The notes: generated from the sequence alone by a model not told the origin. Counted from the first letter of the stretch, positions 1 through 6,036 are shown. The stretch: DNA of 7,452 nucleotides from Deltaproteobacteria bacterium (GCA_024277485.1 JAJRVA010000116.1:1-7452); one strand, 5' to 3'. Program-made: numbers and translations.

Positions 1-1
1 G

Positions 2-313
2 ATTATGGCAGAGCATGCCGTGCCGTCGCAGACACCCCTTGAGAAGCGCGGCTGGGTGGCCGACCCGGCAGAGCTGTTTGCCCGGATCAGGGAGCGCCGC
101 CGCGACAACCAGGTCCTGTTGGGGACCTATCACATGCACAGGGTGGGATGGAAGCACGATCCGGTGCGCGACACCCCGACCCTGCTCGACACGGTCCTGG
201 CCGAAGAGAGCGGCCTGCTGATGTTCATTGTCTCCATGGTTGATCCCTCCCGGCCGGTTATACGCGCCTTTTACGAGGGAAGAGTGGAGAGAGAGTTGAG
301 AATTAGGAATTGA
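2..313 (+). CDS. JAB/MPN (JAMM) domain metallopeptidase, C-terminal part (5' end outside window)
   Basis: The reading frame is open from the left edge to TGA at 311-313. The visible protein fits the second half of a JAB/MPN zinc metallo-isopeptidase: a DPAELFARIRERR helix, the strand LLGTYHMH with two histidines placed like the family's HSH zinc ligands, then TLLD at the position of the family's SxxD, then the strand FIVSMVD and RPVIRAF. The family fold needs a catalytic glutamate roughly 60 or more residues before the HxH. That residue is not visible, so the gene probably begins upstream, and the ATG at 5 is more likely an internal methionine. Two deviations stand out: HSHP has become HMHR, and HxH to TxxD is about five residues longer than usual. 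Bacterial JAB proteins cleave isopeptide-like or C-terminal bonds, often beside E1-like or ubiquitin-like sulfur-carrier genes. No such partner is in the window. The last residues (ELRIRN) are encoded by a tandem repeat. It may belong to a different operon from the genes downstream. Confidence 0.68.
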   Translation: MMAEHAVPSQTPLEKRGWVADPAELFARIRERRRDNQVLLGTYHMHRVGWKHDPVRDTPTLLDTVLAEESGLLMFIVSMVDPSRPVIRAFYEGRVERELRIRN

Positions 314-324
314 GAATTAGGAAT
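297..324. repeat. Perfect tandem duplication of a 14-bp unit (TGAGAATTAGGAAT)
   Basis: The unit TGAGAATTAGGAAT occurs at 297-310 and again, identically, at 311-324. The first copy encodes the last codons of the JAB gene and the second contains its TGA stop. It lies six bases before the inverted-repeat element that starts at 330. A second, unrelated 14-bp tandem lies at 6047-6074. Confidence 0.9.
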
Positions 325-359
325 GTTTTCAAGTTGAAAGTTCGTAAAGTTTGAGAGTG

Positions 360-373
360 CCCGCTTACGCGGG
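360..373. repeat. Short palindrome CCCGC-TTAC-GCGGG
   Basis: A perfect 5-bp GC stem with a 4-nt loop, inside the core of the inverted-repeat element. It is followed by an A-rich stretch, not a T-run, so it does not read as a + strand terminator. The CCCGC...GCGGG core resembles widespread extragenic palindromic repeats of the RHSREGGNP-like type; that comparison is from memory. Confidence 0.6.
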
Positions 374-397
374 AAAACAAAAAACATTATTTTTTAT

Positions 398-412
398 CCT
401 GCCCCAGGCAGG
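398..412. repeat. Short palindrome CCTGCC-CCA-GGCAGG
   Basis: A perfect 6-bp stem with a 3-nt loop, the second palindrome in the core of the inverted-repeat element. The downstream sequence GATTCTTC is only weakly T-rich, so terminator function is not supported. It may be the partner half of a composite extragenic palindromic element. Confidence 0.6.
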
Positions 413-464
413 GATTCTTCAACTTTATAAACTTTCAACTTGTAACTTTATAAACTCTTTAAGT

Positions 465-1643
465 ATGCAGACAAGGAAAGAAAGATTCCCTGCCCTGGTA
501 GTGGAATATATTGACCCTGACGAGGGCTTCAGGGGGTGGCTTGTCATGGATACCCTGGATCACCGGCTGTGTGCAGGAGGGATGCGGGTTCAAAAGGGAC
601 TTTCGCGTGATCATCTTGTCCTGATGGCCCGCAACATGACGTGCAAGATGCGCATGTGCGGCCTGCGGGTTGACGGCGCCAAGAGCGGCATTGACTATGA
701 TCCGTCCGGTCCGGGAAAACGTGCTGCCATGTCCCGGTTCATGGCCGCCATAAAACCGTTTATCATCAGCCGCTACTCCATGGGACCTGATCTGAATGTG
801 GACATGGCTGAGCTCGAATCCATCGGTCAAGACCTGGGCCTTCCGTCTGTGAAAATAGCCGTTGCCGGGGCGCAGGGCTGGGGCCTTGATTATTTCAGGG
901 CCCGGTACCAGGCGCTGGACCGAGAGGTAAACGGATTTTCCCTGGGCAGCCTCAGGGCAGGGTACGGGGTTGCGGTTGCCGTTCTCACGGTTCTTGACCA
1001 CCTTGGCATCCCGGCTGACCGGGCAATGGTTGCCATCCAGGGTTTCGGAACCGTGGCCAGGGCGGCAACCCACACGCTTGCCGGGCACGGGGTCCGGATA
1101 ATCGCCATGGCTGACCGGGAGAAATGTCTTGTTGCAGGTGCCGGGGCAGGGCTTGCTGTCAGCCGGCTTCTTGAGAGACAGGGTTCCCTGCTGCCGGAAA
1201 AGGGTTTGGACGGAAATGTTCGGGTTACGAACCGGGAAGAAATCTTCACGGTTTCCTGTGATGTCCTGGTTCCCGCTGCCGTGGAAAATACGATTACACA
1301 AACCGTGGCCGAACAACTCCAGGTCCGGGCAGTGGTGCCCGGCGCCAACCTCGCGGTAACGGATAAGGCTGACAATCTTCTGTACAGGCGGGGCATAACA
1401 GTCCTGCCCGACCTGCTGTCCGGGTGCGGGGGGTCGCTTTCCATGGCCGGACTGTTCGGCCCGGAAAATCACCCTGAACCCGCAGAGGTGCTTGCCCATG
1501 TTGAGCGGCAGATGACCAGACTTGTCAGCCGGACCCTGGCCCGCAGCATGTCGGAAGACATCACGCCTGCCCGGGCGGCCCTTGGGATCTGCTCGGAAGC
1601 CATGCCCGAGCCGGGTAACAAGCCGTATGGCAAGCCAACCTGA
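465..1643 (+). CDS. Divergent Glu/Leu/Phe/Val dehydrogenase family protein
   Basis: A 392-residue protein of the amino acid dehydrogenase family, which reversibly deaminates an L-amino acid to the 2-oxo acid and ammonia using NAD(P). GGMR lies at 38-41. Lys61 and Lys73 (in GAKSG) are 12 residues apart, as are the substrate-binding and catalytic lysines of leucine dehydrogenase. Asp109 in GPDLN fits the catalytic aspartate. The cofactor domain has GFGTVA at 193-198 with Asp217 after the second strand, then DVLVPAAVENTIT (266-278), GAN (293-295) and LPDLLSGCGG (314-323). Ala37 stands where glutamate dehydrogenases have a substrate lysine, so it is closer to the Leu/Phe/Val type. Several family motifs are altered: GGGKGG to DGAKSG, GFGNVG to GFGTVA, EGAN to PGAN, and NAGG to SGCGG. 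The start at ATG 465 is chosen because the frame upstream (open to TTG 351) only translates intergenic repeats; the ribosome site is weak. It ends 13 bases before lyase 1, probably in one operon. The substrate is unknown. Confidence 0.82.
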   Translation: MQTRKERFPALVVEYIDPDEGFRGWLVMDTLDHRLCAGGMRVQKGLSRDHLVLMARNMTCKMRMCGLRVDGAKSGIDYDPSGPGKRAAMSRFMAAIKPFIISRYSMGPDLNVDMAELESIGQDLGLPSVKIAVAGAQGWGLDYFRARYQALDREVNGFSLGSLRAGYGVAVAVLTVLDHLGIPADRAMVAIQGFGTVARAATHTLAGHGVRIIAMADREKCLVAGAGAGLAVSRLLERQGSLLPEKGLDGNVRVTNREEIFTVSCDVLVPAAVENTITQTVAEQLQVRAVVPGANLAVTDKADNLLYRRGITVLPDLLSGCGGSLSMAGLFGPENHPEPAEVLAHVERQMTRLVSRTLARSMSEDITPARAALGICSEAMPEPGNKPYGKPT

Positions 1644-1645
1644 TT

Positions 1646-1653
1646 AAGGAGAG
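1646..1653 (+). promoter_or_regulatory. Ribosome binding site of lyase 1 (AAGGAGAG)
   Basis: A near-consensus Shine-Dalgarno begins just after the dehydrogenase stop. Its AAGGAG core ends six bases before ATG 1657. It fixes that start and argues for co-translation with the dehydrogenase on one message. Confidence 0.8.
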
Positions 1654-1656
1654 ACC

Positions 1657-3036
1657 ATGCCTTCCCATCCCCTGGATTTTCAGTTGCAGGCCAATGTGTA
1701 TGTAACGCCTGAACTGCAGGCTGTTTTTGATGAGCAGCGGAAAATGAACCGCTGGCTCCAGGTGGAAGCAGCCCTTGCGCAGGTGCAGGGAGAGCTTGGC
1801 ATAATTCCGGCCGATGCGGCCAGGGAGATTACCGGCAGGGCCGATCTTGAGTACCTTGACCTGGAGTATATTCAGGCGGAATACCGGCAGAGCCGCAACT
1901 CCCTGATGCCGTTGATCAGAGCCCTGCGCAGGGTCTGTGGTGAGAATTACGGGCAGTATGTTCATTATGGTGCCACCACCCAGGATATCCTGGACACGGC
2001 ACAGGTCCTGGAGATCAGGGAGGTCCTGCAGCTGATCTACCGCGATCTGCGCAGCCTGGAAATGATTTTGTGTGGGCTCAGCCGCACTCACAAACAGACC
2101 CCGATGATCGGCCGCACCCATGGCCAGCAGGCCCTGCCGACGACGTTCGGCCTGAAGGCGGTTACCTGGGCGGCAGAGATACGGCGCCATATTGAACGAC
2201 TGAAGGGTGTCTATCCGCGCGTTATGGTCGGTCAGCTCAGCGGGGCAGTGGGGACCATGGCTGCCCTTGGCCCCAGGGCCCGCGAGGTGGCGGTGAAGAC
2301 CATGGCCGCCCTCGACCTTGGCTGGAAGCCGCCGGGCTGGCATACCAGCAGGGATAATATCGCAGAAACAGCCTCGCTGTTCGCACTGCTGGCCTCCACC
2401 CTGGAAAAAGCAGCAGGCGAGGTCTTTCTGCTGGGTAAGACCGAGATTGGAGAGCTGGCGGAACCTGCGCCGGATTCCATGATGAGCAGCGCCATGCCCC
2501 ATAAGAAAAATCCTGTCTACTGCCAGCGGATCAGTGTGCTTGCCCGCCATATACGGTCCCTCACCGCCACGGTTGTTGAGAGCATGGTCCATGAACATGA
2601 GCGGGATCCGCGCAGGTTATGGTCCGAATGGCTTGCCATGCCGCAGCTCTCCATGTACACTGGTACTGTGGTGAAGTACGTGGAAAACATAATGGACGGG
2701 CTGGTGGTTTCTGGAGAAAACATGAAAAAAAATCTTTTCATGCACCGGGACGCAGTTATGTCCGAGTGGCTCCTTTTCCGCCTTGCCCCGGTCATGGGCA
2801 GGATCGCGGCCCAGGAGAAGCTGCACTCTCTGTTCAGGAAATCAGGCCGGGAGAATGTCAGCCTGCGGTCCGTACTTGCGGAGGATGAAACCGTGGGAGT
2901 GCTGCTTCATGATGCAGACCTGGAGACACTCGATCATCCCGAGCAGTACACCGGCCTTGCCTGTCAACTGGTCGATGACACCCTTGCCGATATAACTGCC
3001 CGGAGAAACGCTGATCCCGAGGCGCTGTGCAGATGA
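1657..3036 (+). CDS. Fumarase/aspartase superfamily lyase, adenylosuccinate lyase / CMLE-like (lyase 1)
   Basis: A 459-residue soluble enzyme, typical in length for the superfamily. These homotetramers build each active site from three subunits and eliminate (often fumarate) from a substrate by C-N or C-C/C-O chemistry. The three conserved regions are HYGATTQDILDTA (103-115), GRTHGQQ (152-158, His155 in the usual catalytic or binding position), and the signature loop MSSAMPHKKNP (276-286), with Ser277 as the expected catalytic base. HEHERDPRRLWSEW (312-325) resembles the HER...EW segment of 3-carboxy-cis,cis-muconate cycloisomerase (PcaB) and its relatives. Two small oddities: Met replaces the usual Gly before SS, and Gln290 replaces the usual Glu closing the signature. 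The start is set by a strong ribosome site. Its stop overlaps the next start (ATGA, 3033-3036). No other aromatic-degradation gene is nearby, so true cycloisomerase or PurB activity is not assumed; the substrate is unknown. Confidence 0.85.
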   Translation: MPSHPLDFQLQANVYVTPELQAVFDEQRKMNRWLQVEAALAQVQGELGIIPADAAREITGRADLEYLDLEYIQAEYRQSRNSLMPLIRALRRVCGENYGQYVHYGATTQDILDTAQVLEIREVLQLIYRDLRSLEMILCGLSRTHKQTPMIGRTHGQQALPTTFGLKAVTWAAEIRRHIERLKGVYPRVMVGQLSGAVGTMAALGPRAREVAVKTMAALDLGWKPPGWHTSRDNIAETASLFALLASTLEKAAGEVFLLGKTEIGELAEPAPDSMMSSAMPHKKNPVYCQRISVLARHIRSLTATVVESMVHEHERDPRRLWSEWLAMPQLSMYTGTVVKYVENIMDGLVVSGENMKKNLFMHRDAVMSEWLLFRLAPVMGRIAAQEKLHSLFRKSGRENVSLRSVLAEDETVGVLLHDADLETLDHPEQYTGLACQLVDDTLADITARRNADPEALCR

Positions 3037-4502
3037 CCTGTCAGGCGCAACGCAGTCATATCATTGACTCCCGGTTTTACAGCAGCGGCTATACAACCGA
3101 AGAGGCGCGGCAGGTATTTTGCGATGTGCGACGCATGCAGCGCTGGCTGGACGTTGAGGTCGCCCTGGTCCTGAGCCAGGCGGAACTGGGTATCATCCCG
3201 GAATCAGCAGCCCGCGAGCTTGCCGAGACAGCCAGGCTTGACCGCATGGACCTTGATGCAGTCAGGGATGATATAGTCCGGACCGGGCATTCGCTCATCC
3301 CCCTGCTGAACGCCTGGCAGCGGAACAGTTCACCCGAGGCGGGCAGGTTTATTCATTTCGGCGCCACGACCCAGGATATCCAGGATACGGCACAGTCCCT
3401 TGAAATGCAGGATATTGCAGTTATTCTTGAACGGGATACCGGAAAAATCATCCGGCAGCTTGTCAGCCTGGCCGGCAGGTACCGGGACCTGGTGATGATC
3501 GGCCGCACCCACGGCCAGCAGGCCCTGCCCACAACGCTGGGGGCAAAGACAGCTGTCTGGCTGGACGAGATGGTGCGAAACGGTGAGCGGTTGCAGGACT
3601 GTCGCAGGAGGATGGGCACGGCGCAGTTGTTCGGCGGGGTCGGCACAATGGCCGCGCTTGGCGGTCAGGGCCTGGAACTGCTTGACCGGTTTGCAGAACG
3701 CCTGGGGTTGACTGCGCCCCTGTGCTGCTGGCATACGGCCAGGGATCGTTTTGCCGAGCTGCTCTCGGTCATGGCCATCCTTGCCGGAACTCTCGGGAAA
3801 ATGGCAAACGAGATCAGCCAGCTTGCCAGGGATGAGATCGGCGAGCTTGAAGAACCGTTTCACATGGGAAAGATCGGCAGCACCACCATGCCTCATAAGC
3901 GTAATCCTGAGATGTGCGAGCAGGTGGTGGTTCTTGCCGGACTGGTGAAAAACTGTGCAGCCCTCGGATATGACACCCTTATCAATGAGCATGAACGTGA
4001 CTACCGTGCTGTCCGCCTGGAATGGGTCTCGGTTGCTGATGGTTCACTGTATGCCTGTGGCGCCCTGGAGCTGATGCAATCCATCCTGGACAACCTGATT
4101 GTGCATGAGGACAGGATAAGCCGGAATGTCAATCATGCTGCCGGCCTCATCGCCACCGAGGCGCTGATGTTCCGGTTAGCCGAAAAGATGGGGAAACAGG
4201 CTGCACATACGCTCCTGTATGAAATATCCATGGAGGCCAGAACGACCTGCAGGCGCAGTCCCTCCAGCAGGAGAAGTACTGATATGCCGCTGGTTGACCT
4301 GCTGGCCGATCGTCCGGAAATAAAAGACATTTTTACCCTGGACGAACTGCAGAAGGCGACAGATCCGGCCCGGCACATCGGCCTGTCAGGAGAGTTGACA
4401 GACAGGGTCGTCAAGCATGCCGGGGACTGGCTGGCCCGTCAAGAAAATGTTTCCGGGCAGGTAGCGCCGTGTCCGCTCCTGGACACCGGACTGTGCGGAT
4501 GA
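3033..4502 (+). CDS. Fumarase/aspartase superfamily lyase, adenylosuccinate lyase / CMLE-like (lyase 2), probable internal double frameshift
   Basis: A 489-residue paralogue of lyase 1. It has HFGATTQDIQDTA (108-120), GRTHGQQ (157-163, His160), GSTTMPHKRNP (282-292, Ser283 as expected base) and NEHERDYRAVRLEW (318-331), so all superfamily catalytic positions are present. The start is ATG 3033, which overlaps the lyase 1 stop in ATGA, with GAGG at 3019-3022; a GTG at 3027 is also in frame but less likely. Residues 403-416 (RTTCRRSPSSRRST) are an Arg/Ser-rich run unlike the rest. One base out of phase, the same DNA reads AQNDLQAQSLQQEKY and then rejoins DMPLVDLL, as if one base was lost near 4236-4238 and one gained near 4280. 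The segment lies in the C-terminal helical region, far from the catalytic motifs, so the enzyme may still fold. The ~25 residues beyond the family's usual end are Cys/Pro-containing and poorly conserved in appearance. A mixed assembly with lyase 1 is possible; substrate unknown. Confidence 0.85.
   Translation: MTCQAQRSHIIDSRFYSSGYTTEEARQVFCDVRRMQRWLDVEVALVLSQAELGIIPESAARELAETARLDRMDLDAVRDDIVRTGHSLIPLLNAWQRNSSPEAGRFIHFGATTQDIQDTAQSLEMQDIAVILERDTGKIIRQLVSLAGRYRDLVMIGRTHGQQALPTTLGAKTAVWLDEMVRNGERLQDCRRRMGTAQLFGGVGTMAALGGQGLELLDRFAERLGLTAPLCCWHTARDRFAELLSVMAILAGTLGKMANEISQLARDEIGELEEPFHMGKIGSTTMPHKRNPEMCEQVVVLAGLVKNCAALGYDTLINEHERDYRAVRLEWVSVADGSLYACGALELMQSILDNLIVHEDRISRNVNHAAGLIATEALMFRLAEKMGKQAAHTLLYEISMEARTTCRRSPSSRRSTDMPLVDLLADRPEIKDIFTLDELQKATDPARHIGLSGELTDRVVKHAGDWLARQENVSGQVAPCPLLDTGLCG
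4238..4280 (+). other. Segment read out of phase in lyase 2 (probable compensating indels)
   Basis: In the gene's frame this stretch uses AGA, AGG, AGT and TGC-type codons giving RTTCRRSPSSRRST. In the phase starting at C4238 it reads CAG AAC GAC CTG CAG GCG CAG and on to TAC at 4277-4279. Those are all codons typical of this genome, and they give a helix-like QNDLQAQSLQQEKY. The extra T at 4280 restores phase into GAT ATG CCG. This can be a real mutation pair or a pair of sequencing errors. Confidence 0.55.
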
Positions 4503-5068
4503 AGAGCGCTGTTTCCGCCCGGGCAGCCTTGTTTGTCTTTGGGATGATTGTCTTTTCCGTCTTGCCGTGCGGCACCTCGTTTGGCCATATAGGAGCCGAC
4601 AATATGCCTGATGCGGTCGCGGAAATGGAATACCGTATCTTTCTTGAGTTCAAACCGGATGATACCCAGGTGCGCAACAAGCTCGGCATGGTGTATTTCC
4701 GGCGCAACAAGCTGACCGAGGCGCAGGGGGAGTTTACCCGGATTCTCAAGCAGGATCCCGGTAATTTCGATGCCCTTGACGGGATGGGGCTTGTCAAGGC
4801 GGCCCGGGAGGAGTATGACGCAGCGGTCAGGTTCTACCAACAGGCACTTGCCGTCAATGGTGAAGACATGATGACCCATTATCACCTGGGTTCCGCACTG
4901 GAAAAAAAAGGTCATCTGAAAGAGGCGGCAGAGGCATACCGGACAGCCCTGGAACTGTTCAACAGACAGGAATCTGCAGAAGGGAATACCGGGTTCGGCC
5001 AGAAGGTCCGGGATGCGCTCGAGTCTGTGGAATCCCGGATGACAGTTCATCAAGTTGAAAGTTCATAA
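4499..5068 (+). CDS. Exported TPR-repeat protein
   Basis: A 189-residue protein. Residues 1-29 form a Sec-type signal: a positively charged start, a hydrophobic stretch LFVFGMIVFSVLP, and likely cleavage near TSFG-H. Cys24 is preceded by LP, which does not fit a lipobox, so lipidation is unlikely. The rest is tetratricopeptide repeats: a partial one around 38-53, then full repeats at about 54-87 (LGMVYFRRNKLTEAQGEF), 89-121 (MGLVKAAREEYDAAVRFYQQAL) and 124-157 (HLGSALEKKGHLKEAAEAYRTAL). TPRs make a helical scaffold for protein-protein contacts, here presumably in the periplasm. The start at ATG 4499 forms an ATGA overlap with the lyase 2 stop, so translation is probably coupled; a GTG at 4469 is in frame but would bury the signal peptide behind ten extra residues. 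The last residues (HQVESS) and the TAA stop lie in the repeat at 5051-5090, so the original C-terminus may have been altered. The partner is unknown. Confidence 0.82.
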   Translation: MKSAVSARAALFVFGMIVFSVLPCGTSFGHIGADNMPDAVAEMEYRIFLEFKPDDTQVRNKLGMVYFRRNKLTEAQGEFTRILKQDPGNFDALDGMGLVKAAREEYDAAVRFYQQALAVNGEDMMTHYHLGSALEKKGHLKEAAEAYRTALELFNRQESAEGNTGFGQKVRDALESVESRMTVHQVESS

Positions 5069-5090
5069 AGTTTATAAAGTTATAAAGTTG
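5051..5090 (+). repeat. AAGTT-type intergenic repeat, copy 2
   Basis: The first 22 bases match the left arm at 330-351 with a single difference (CAAGTTGAAAGTTCATAAAG here, CGT for CAT there). The motif TATAAAGTT is then reiterated to about 5090. It supplies the 3' end and stop codon of the TPR gene and fills most of the gap before the binding-protein gene. A copy in the opposite orientation lies beyond that gene at 6084-6136. Confidence 0.75.
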
Positions 5091-5132
5091 AGAGGTTGGC
5101 ACGTTGAGAAAAAGATCCCCGGGTCATGAAAA

Positions 5133-5136
5133 GAGG
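5133..5136 (+). promoter_or_regulatory. Ribosome binding site of the binding-protein gene (GAGG)
   Basis: GAGG within AAGAGGT lies six bases before ATG 5143. It decides between that start and the in-frame TTG at 5104, which would put a charged 13-residue tail in front of a complete lipoprotein signal. Confidence 0.7.
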
Positions 5137-5142
5137 TCGTTC

Positions 5143-6036
5143 ATGTTCAGAATTTCCATGTTTTTGTTTTTCTCATTGTTTTTTGCTGTTTCGTGCAGCC
5201 CGCCTCCGGCTGAGAAACTGCCCGCCTACCGTATCGGGTATATGATCTGCAACAGCGAGCAGGAAACCCTGGACAGGTTTCAGCCGCTGACAAAGTATCT
5301 TGGTGAAAAGCTTGGGGTCAGGTTTGAGATGGTTCCCATCAATACCAATGGGTTTATGAAGGAAGTCGACAACCTCGATTTTACCCATACCAACTCACTT
5401 CTCTATATTATGATGCACCGCTTCAGCGGGGTGGATATTCTGGCTGCCGAAAAACGCGGTGTTCAAGGATCGCGTTCCCAGGGGATTATTCTTGTCCGGG
5501 CGGACAGCGGGATTGAATCCATTGAAGACCTCAGGGGAAAAACCATGATTTTCGGTCCCATGCTGGCGCCGACCGGTTTCATGAGCCAGGTGGATCTGCT
5601 GGAAAAAAGCGGTATTGATCCGGAGGAGGACCTGGCCTTTTACACCATCCCGCACGGTTCCTTCAAGCACGAAAAGGTGATCTACGGCGTGATGTTCGAG
5701 AAATATGATGCCGGCGCAATTCCCATCTATGATTTTCAAGCAATGGCTGAAGAGGGCAAGATAAATCCAGATGATTTCAGGATAATTGCCAGGGCGGATG
5801 CCATTCCCTACTGTAACTTCGGTGTTACCCAGGGAGTGGATGAGAAATTTGCCGCCCGCTTCAAAAAGGTCCTGCTTGACCTGACCATGGACGACATGGT
5901 GGAGTTTGAGGGCGAACGCATCAGTGTTCTCGCCCGTACCCTGACCGACGGCTATGAGGATATCCGGGACAGCGATTTTGACATCATCCGGGACATGGCA
6001 AAACGGACCAACATGCCGCCGTACCAGGAATACTGA
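5143..6036 (+). CDS. PhnD-like periplasmic substrate-binding lipoprotein
   Basis: A 297-residue protein. Residues 1-17 are hydrophobic (MFRISMFLFFSLFFAVS), followed by Cys18 in the lipobox-like AVSC and then a Pro-rich linker; Ser at +2 does not signal inner-membrane retention. The mature part follows the phosphate/phosphite/phosphonate-binding (PhnD-like) family: the first strand YRIGYM (29-34), the DRFQPLTKYLGEKLGVRFEM helix and strand, DFTHTNSLLY (79-88), IESIEDLRGKTMIFGP (124-139), a helix starting at LAPTGF (141-146), then HGSFKHEKVIYGVMFEKYDAGAI (171-193). In phosphonate binders the helix start carries an STSG-type oxyanion-binding loop; here it is APTG, and the residues before HEKV also differ. 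Phosphonate specificity is therefore doubtful. No permease or ATPase gene is visible. Lone family members often serve as ligand-sensing partners of membrane signalling proteins or as orphan binders. The gene is bracketed by inverted repeat copies. Confidence 0.82.
   Translation: MFRISMFLFFSLFFAVSCSPPPAEKLPAYRIGYMICNSEQETLDRFQPLTKYLGEKLGVRFEMVPINTNGFMKEVDNLDFTHTNSLLYIMMHRFSGVDILAAEKRGVQGSRSQGIILVRADSGIESIEDLRGKTMIFGPMLAPTGFMSQVDLLEKSGIDPEEDLAFYTIPHGSFKHEKVIYGVMFEKYDAGAIPIYDFQAMAEEGKINPDDFRIIARADAIPYCNFGVTQGVDEKFAARFKKVLLDLTMDDMVEFEGERISVLARTLTDGYEDIRDSDFDIIRDMAKRTNMPPYQEY

Larger units (their letters stand above)
330..456. repeat. MITE-like intergenic element: 22-bp inverted repeats around a 69-nt core, plus an extra AACTTTATAAACT unit
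   Basis: The segment 330-351 (starting CAAGTTGAAAGTT) and the segment 421-442 (ending AACTTTCAACTTG) are inverted repeats matching at 20 of 22 positions; the two differences are adjacent. They enclose 352-420, which holds two short palindromes. A further unit, TAACTTTATAAACT, follows at 443-456. No reading frame in it looks coding: the open frame upstream of the dehydrogenase start merely translates the repeat. The structure resembles a miniature inverted-repeat element or a composite of extragenic palindromes. I see no clear target-site duplication, so mobility is inference. Related sequence recurs at 5051-5090 and 6084-6136. TATAAA inside the repeat could act as a promoter -10 element, but no well-spaced -35 is evident. 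This accounts for the whole gap between the JAB and dehydrogenase genes. Confidence 0.7.

Noticed and set aside
360..412. Rho-independent terminator after the JAB gene
   Set aside because: Neither short hairpin is followed by a T-run on the + strand; they look like parts of a palindromic repeat.
351..464. N-terminal extension of the dehydrogenase from TTG 351
   Set aside because: It only translates the palindrome and AACTT repeats (for example QLYKL) and has no ribosome site; family homology begins shortly after ATG 465.
459..1499. Long minus-strand frame opposite the dehydrogenase
   Set aside because: It is a mirror of a GC-rich gene, its composition is rich in His/Pro/Arg, and it resembles no known family, whereas the + strand has clear dehydrogenase motifs.
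1561..2598. Long minus-strand frame opposite lyase 1
   Set aside because: It spans the dehydrogenase/lyase 1 junction antisense and has no recognisable domain; the + strand product has all superfamily motifs.
4469..4498. GTG 4469 as start of the TPR gene
   Set aside because: It adds ten residues before a good signal peptide, while ATG 4499 gives the same ATGA overlap as the lyase 1/lyase 2 junction.
5126..5142. ATG at 5126 as start of the binding-protein gene
   Set aside because: It is out of frame with the protein and encodes a Cys/Phe/Arg-rich peptide; ATG 5143 has GAGG at proper spacing and a full lipoprotein signal.
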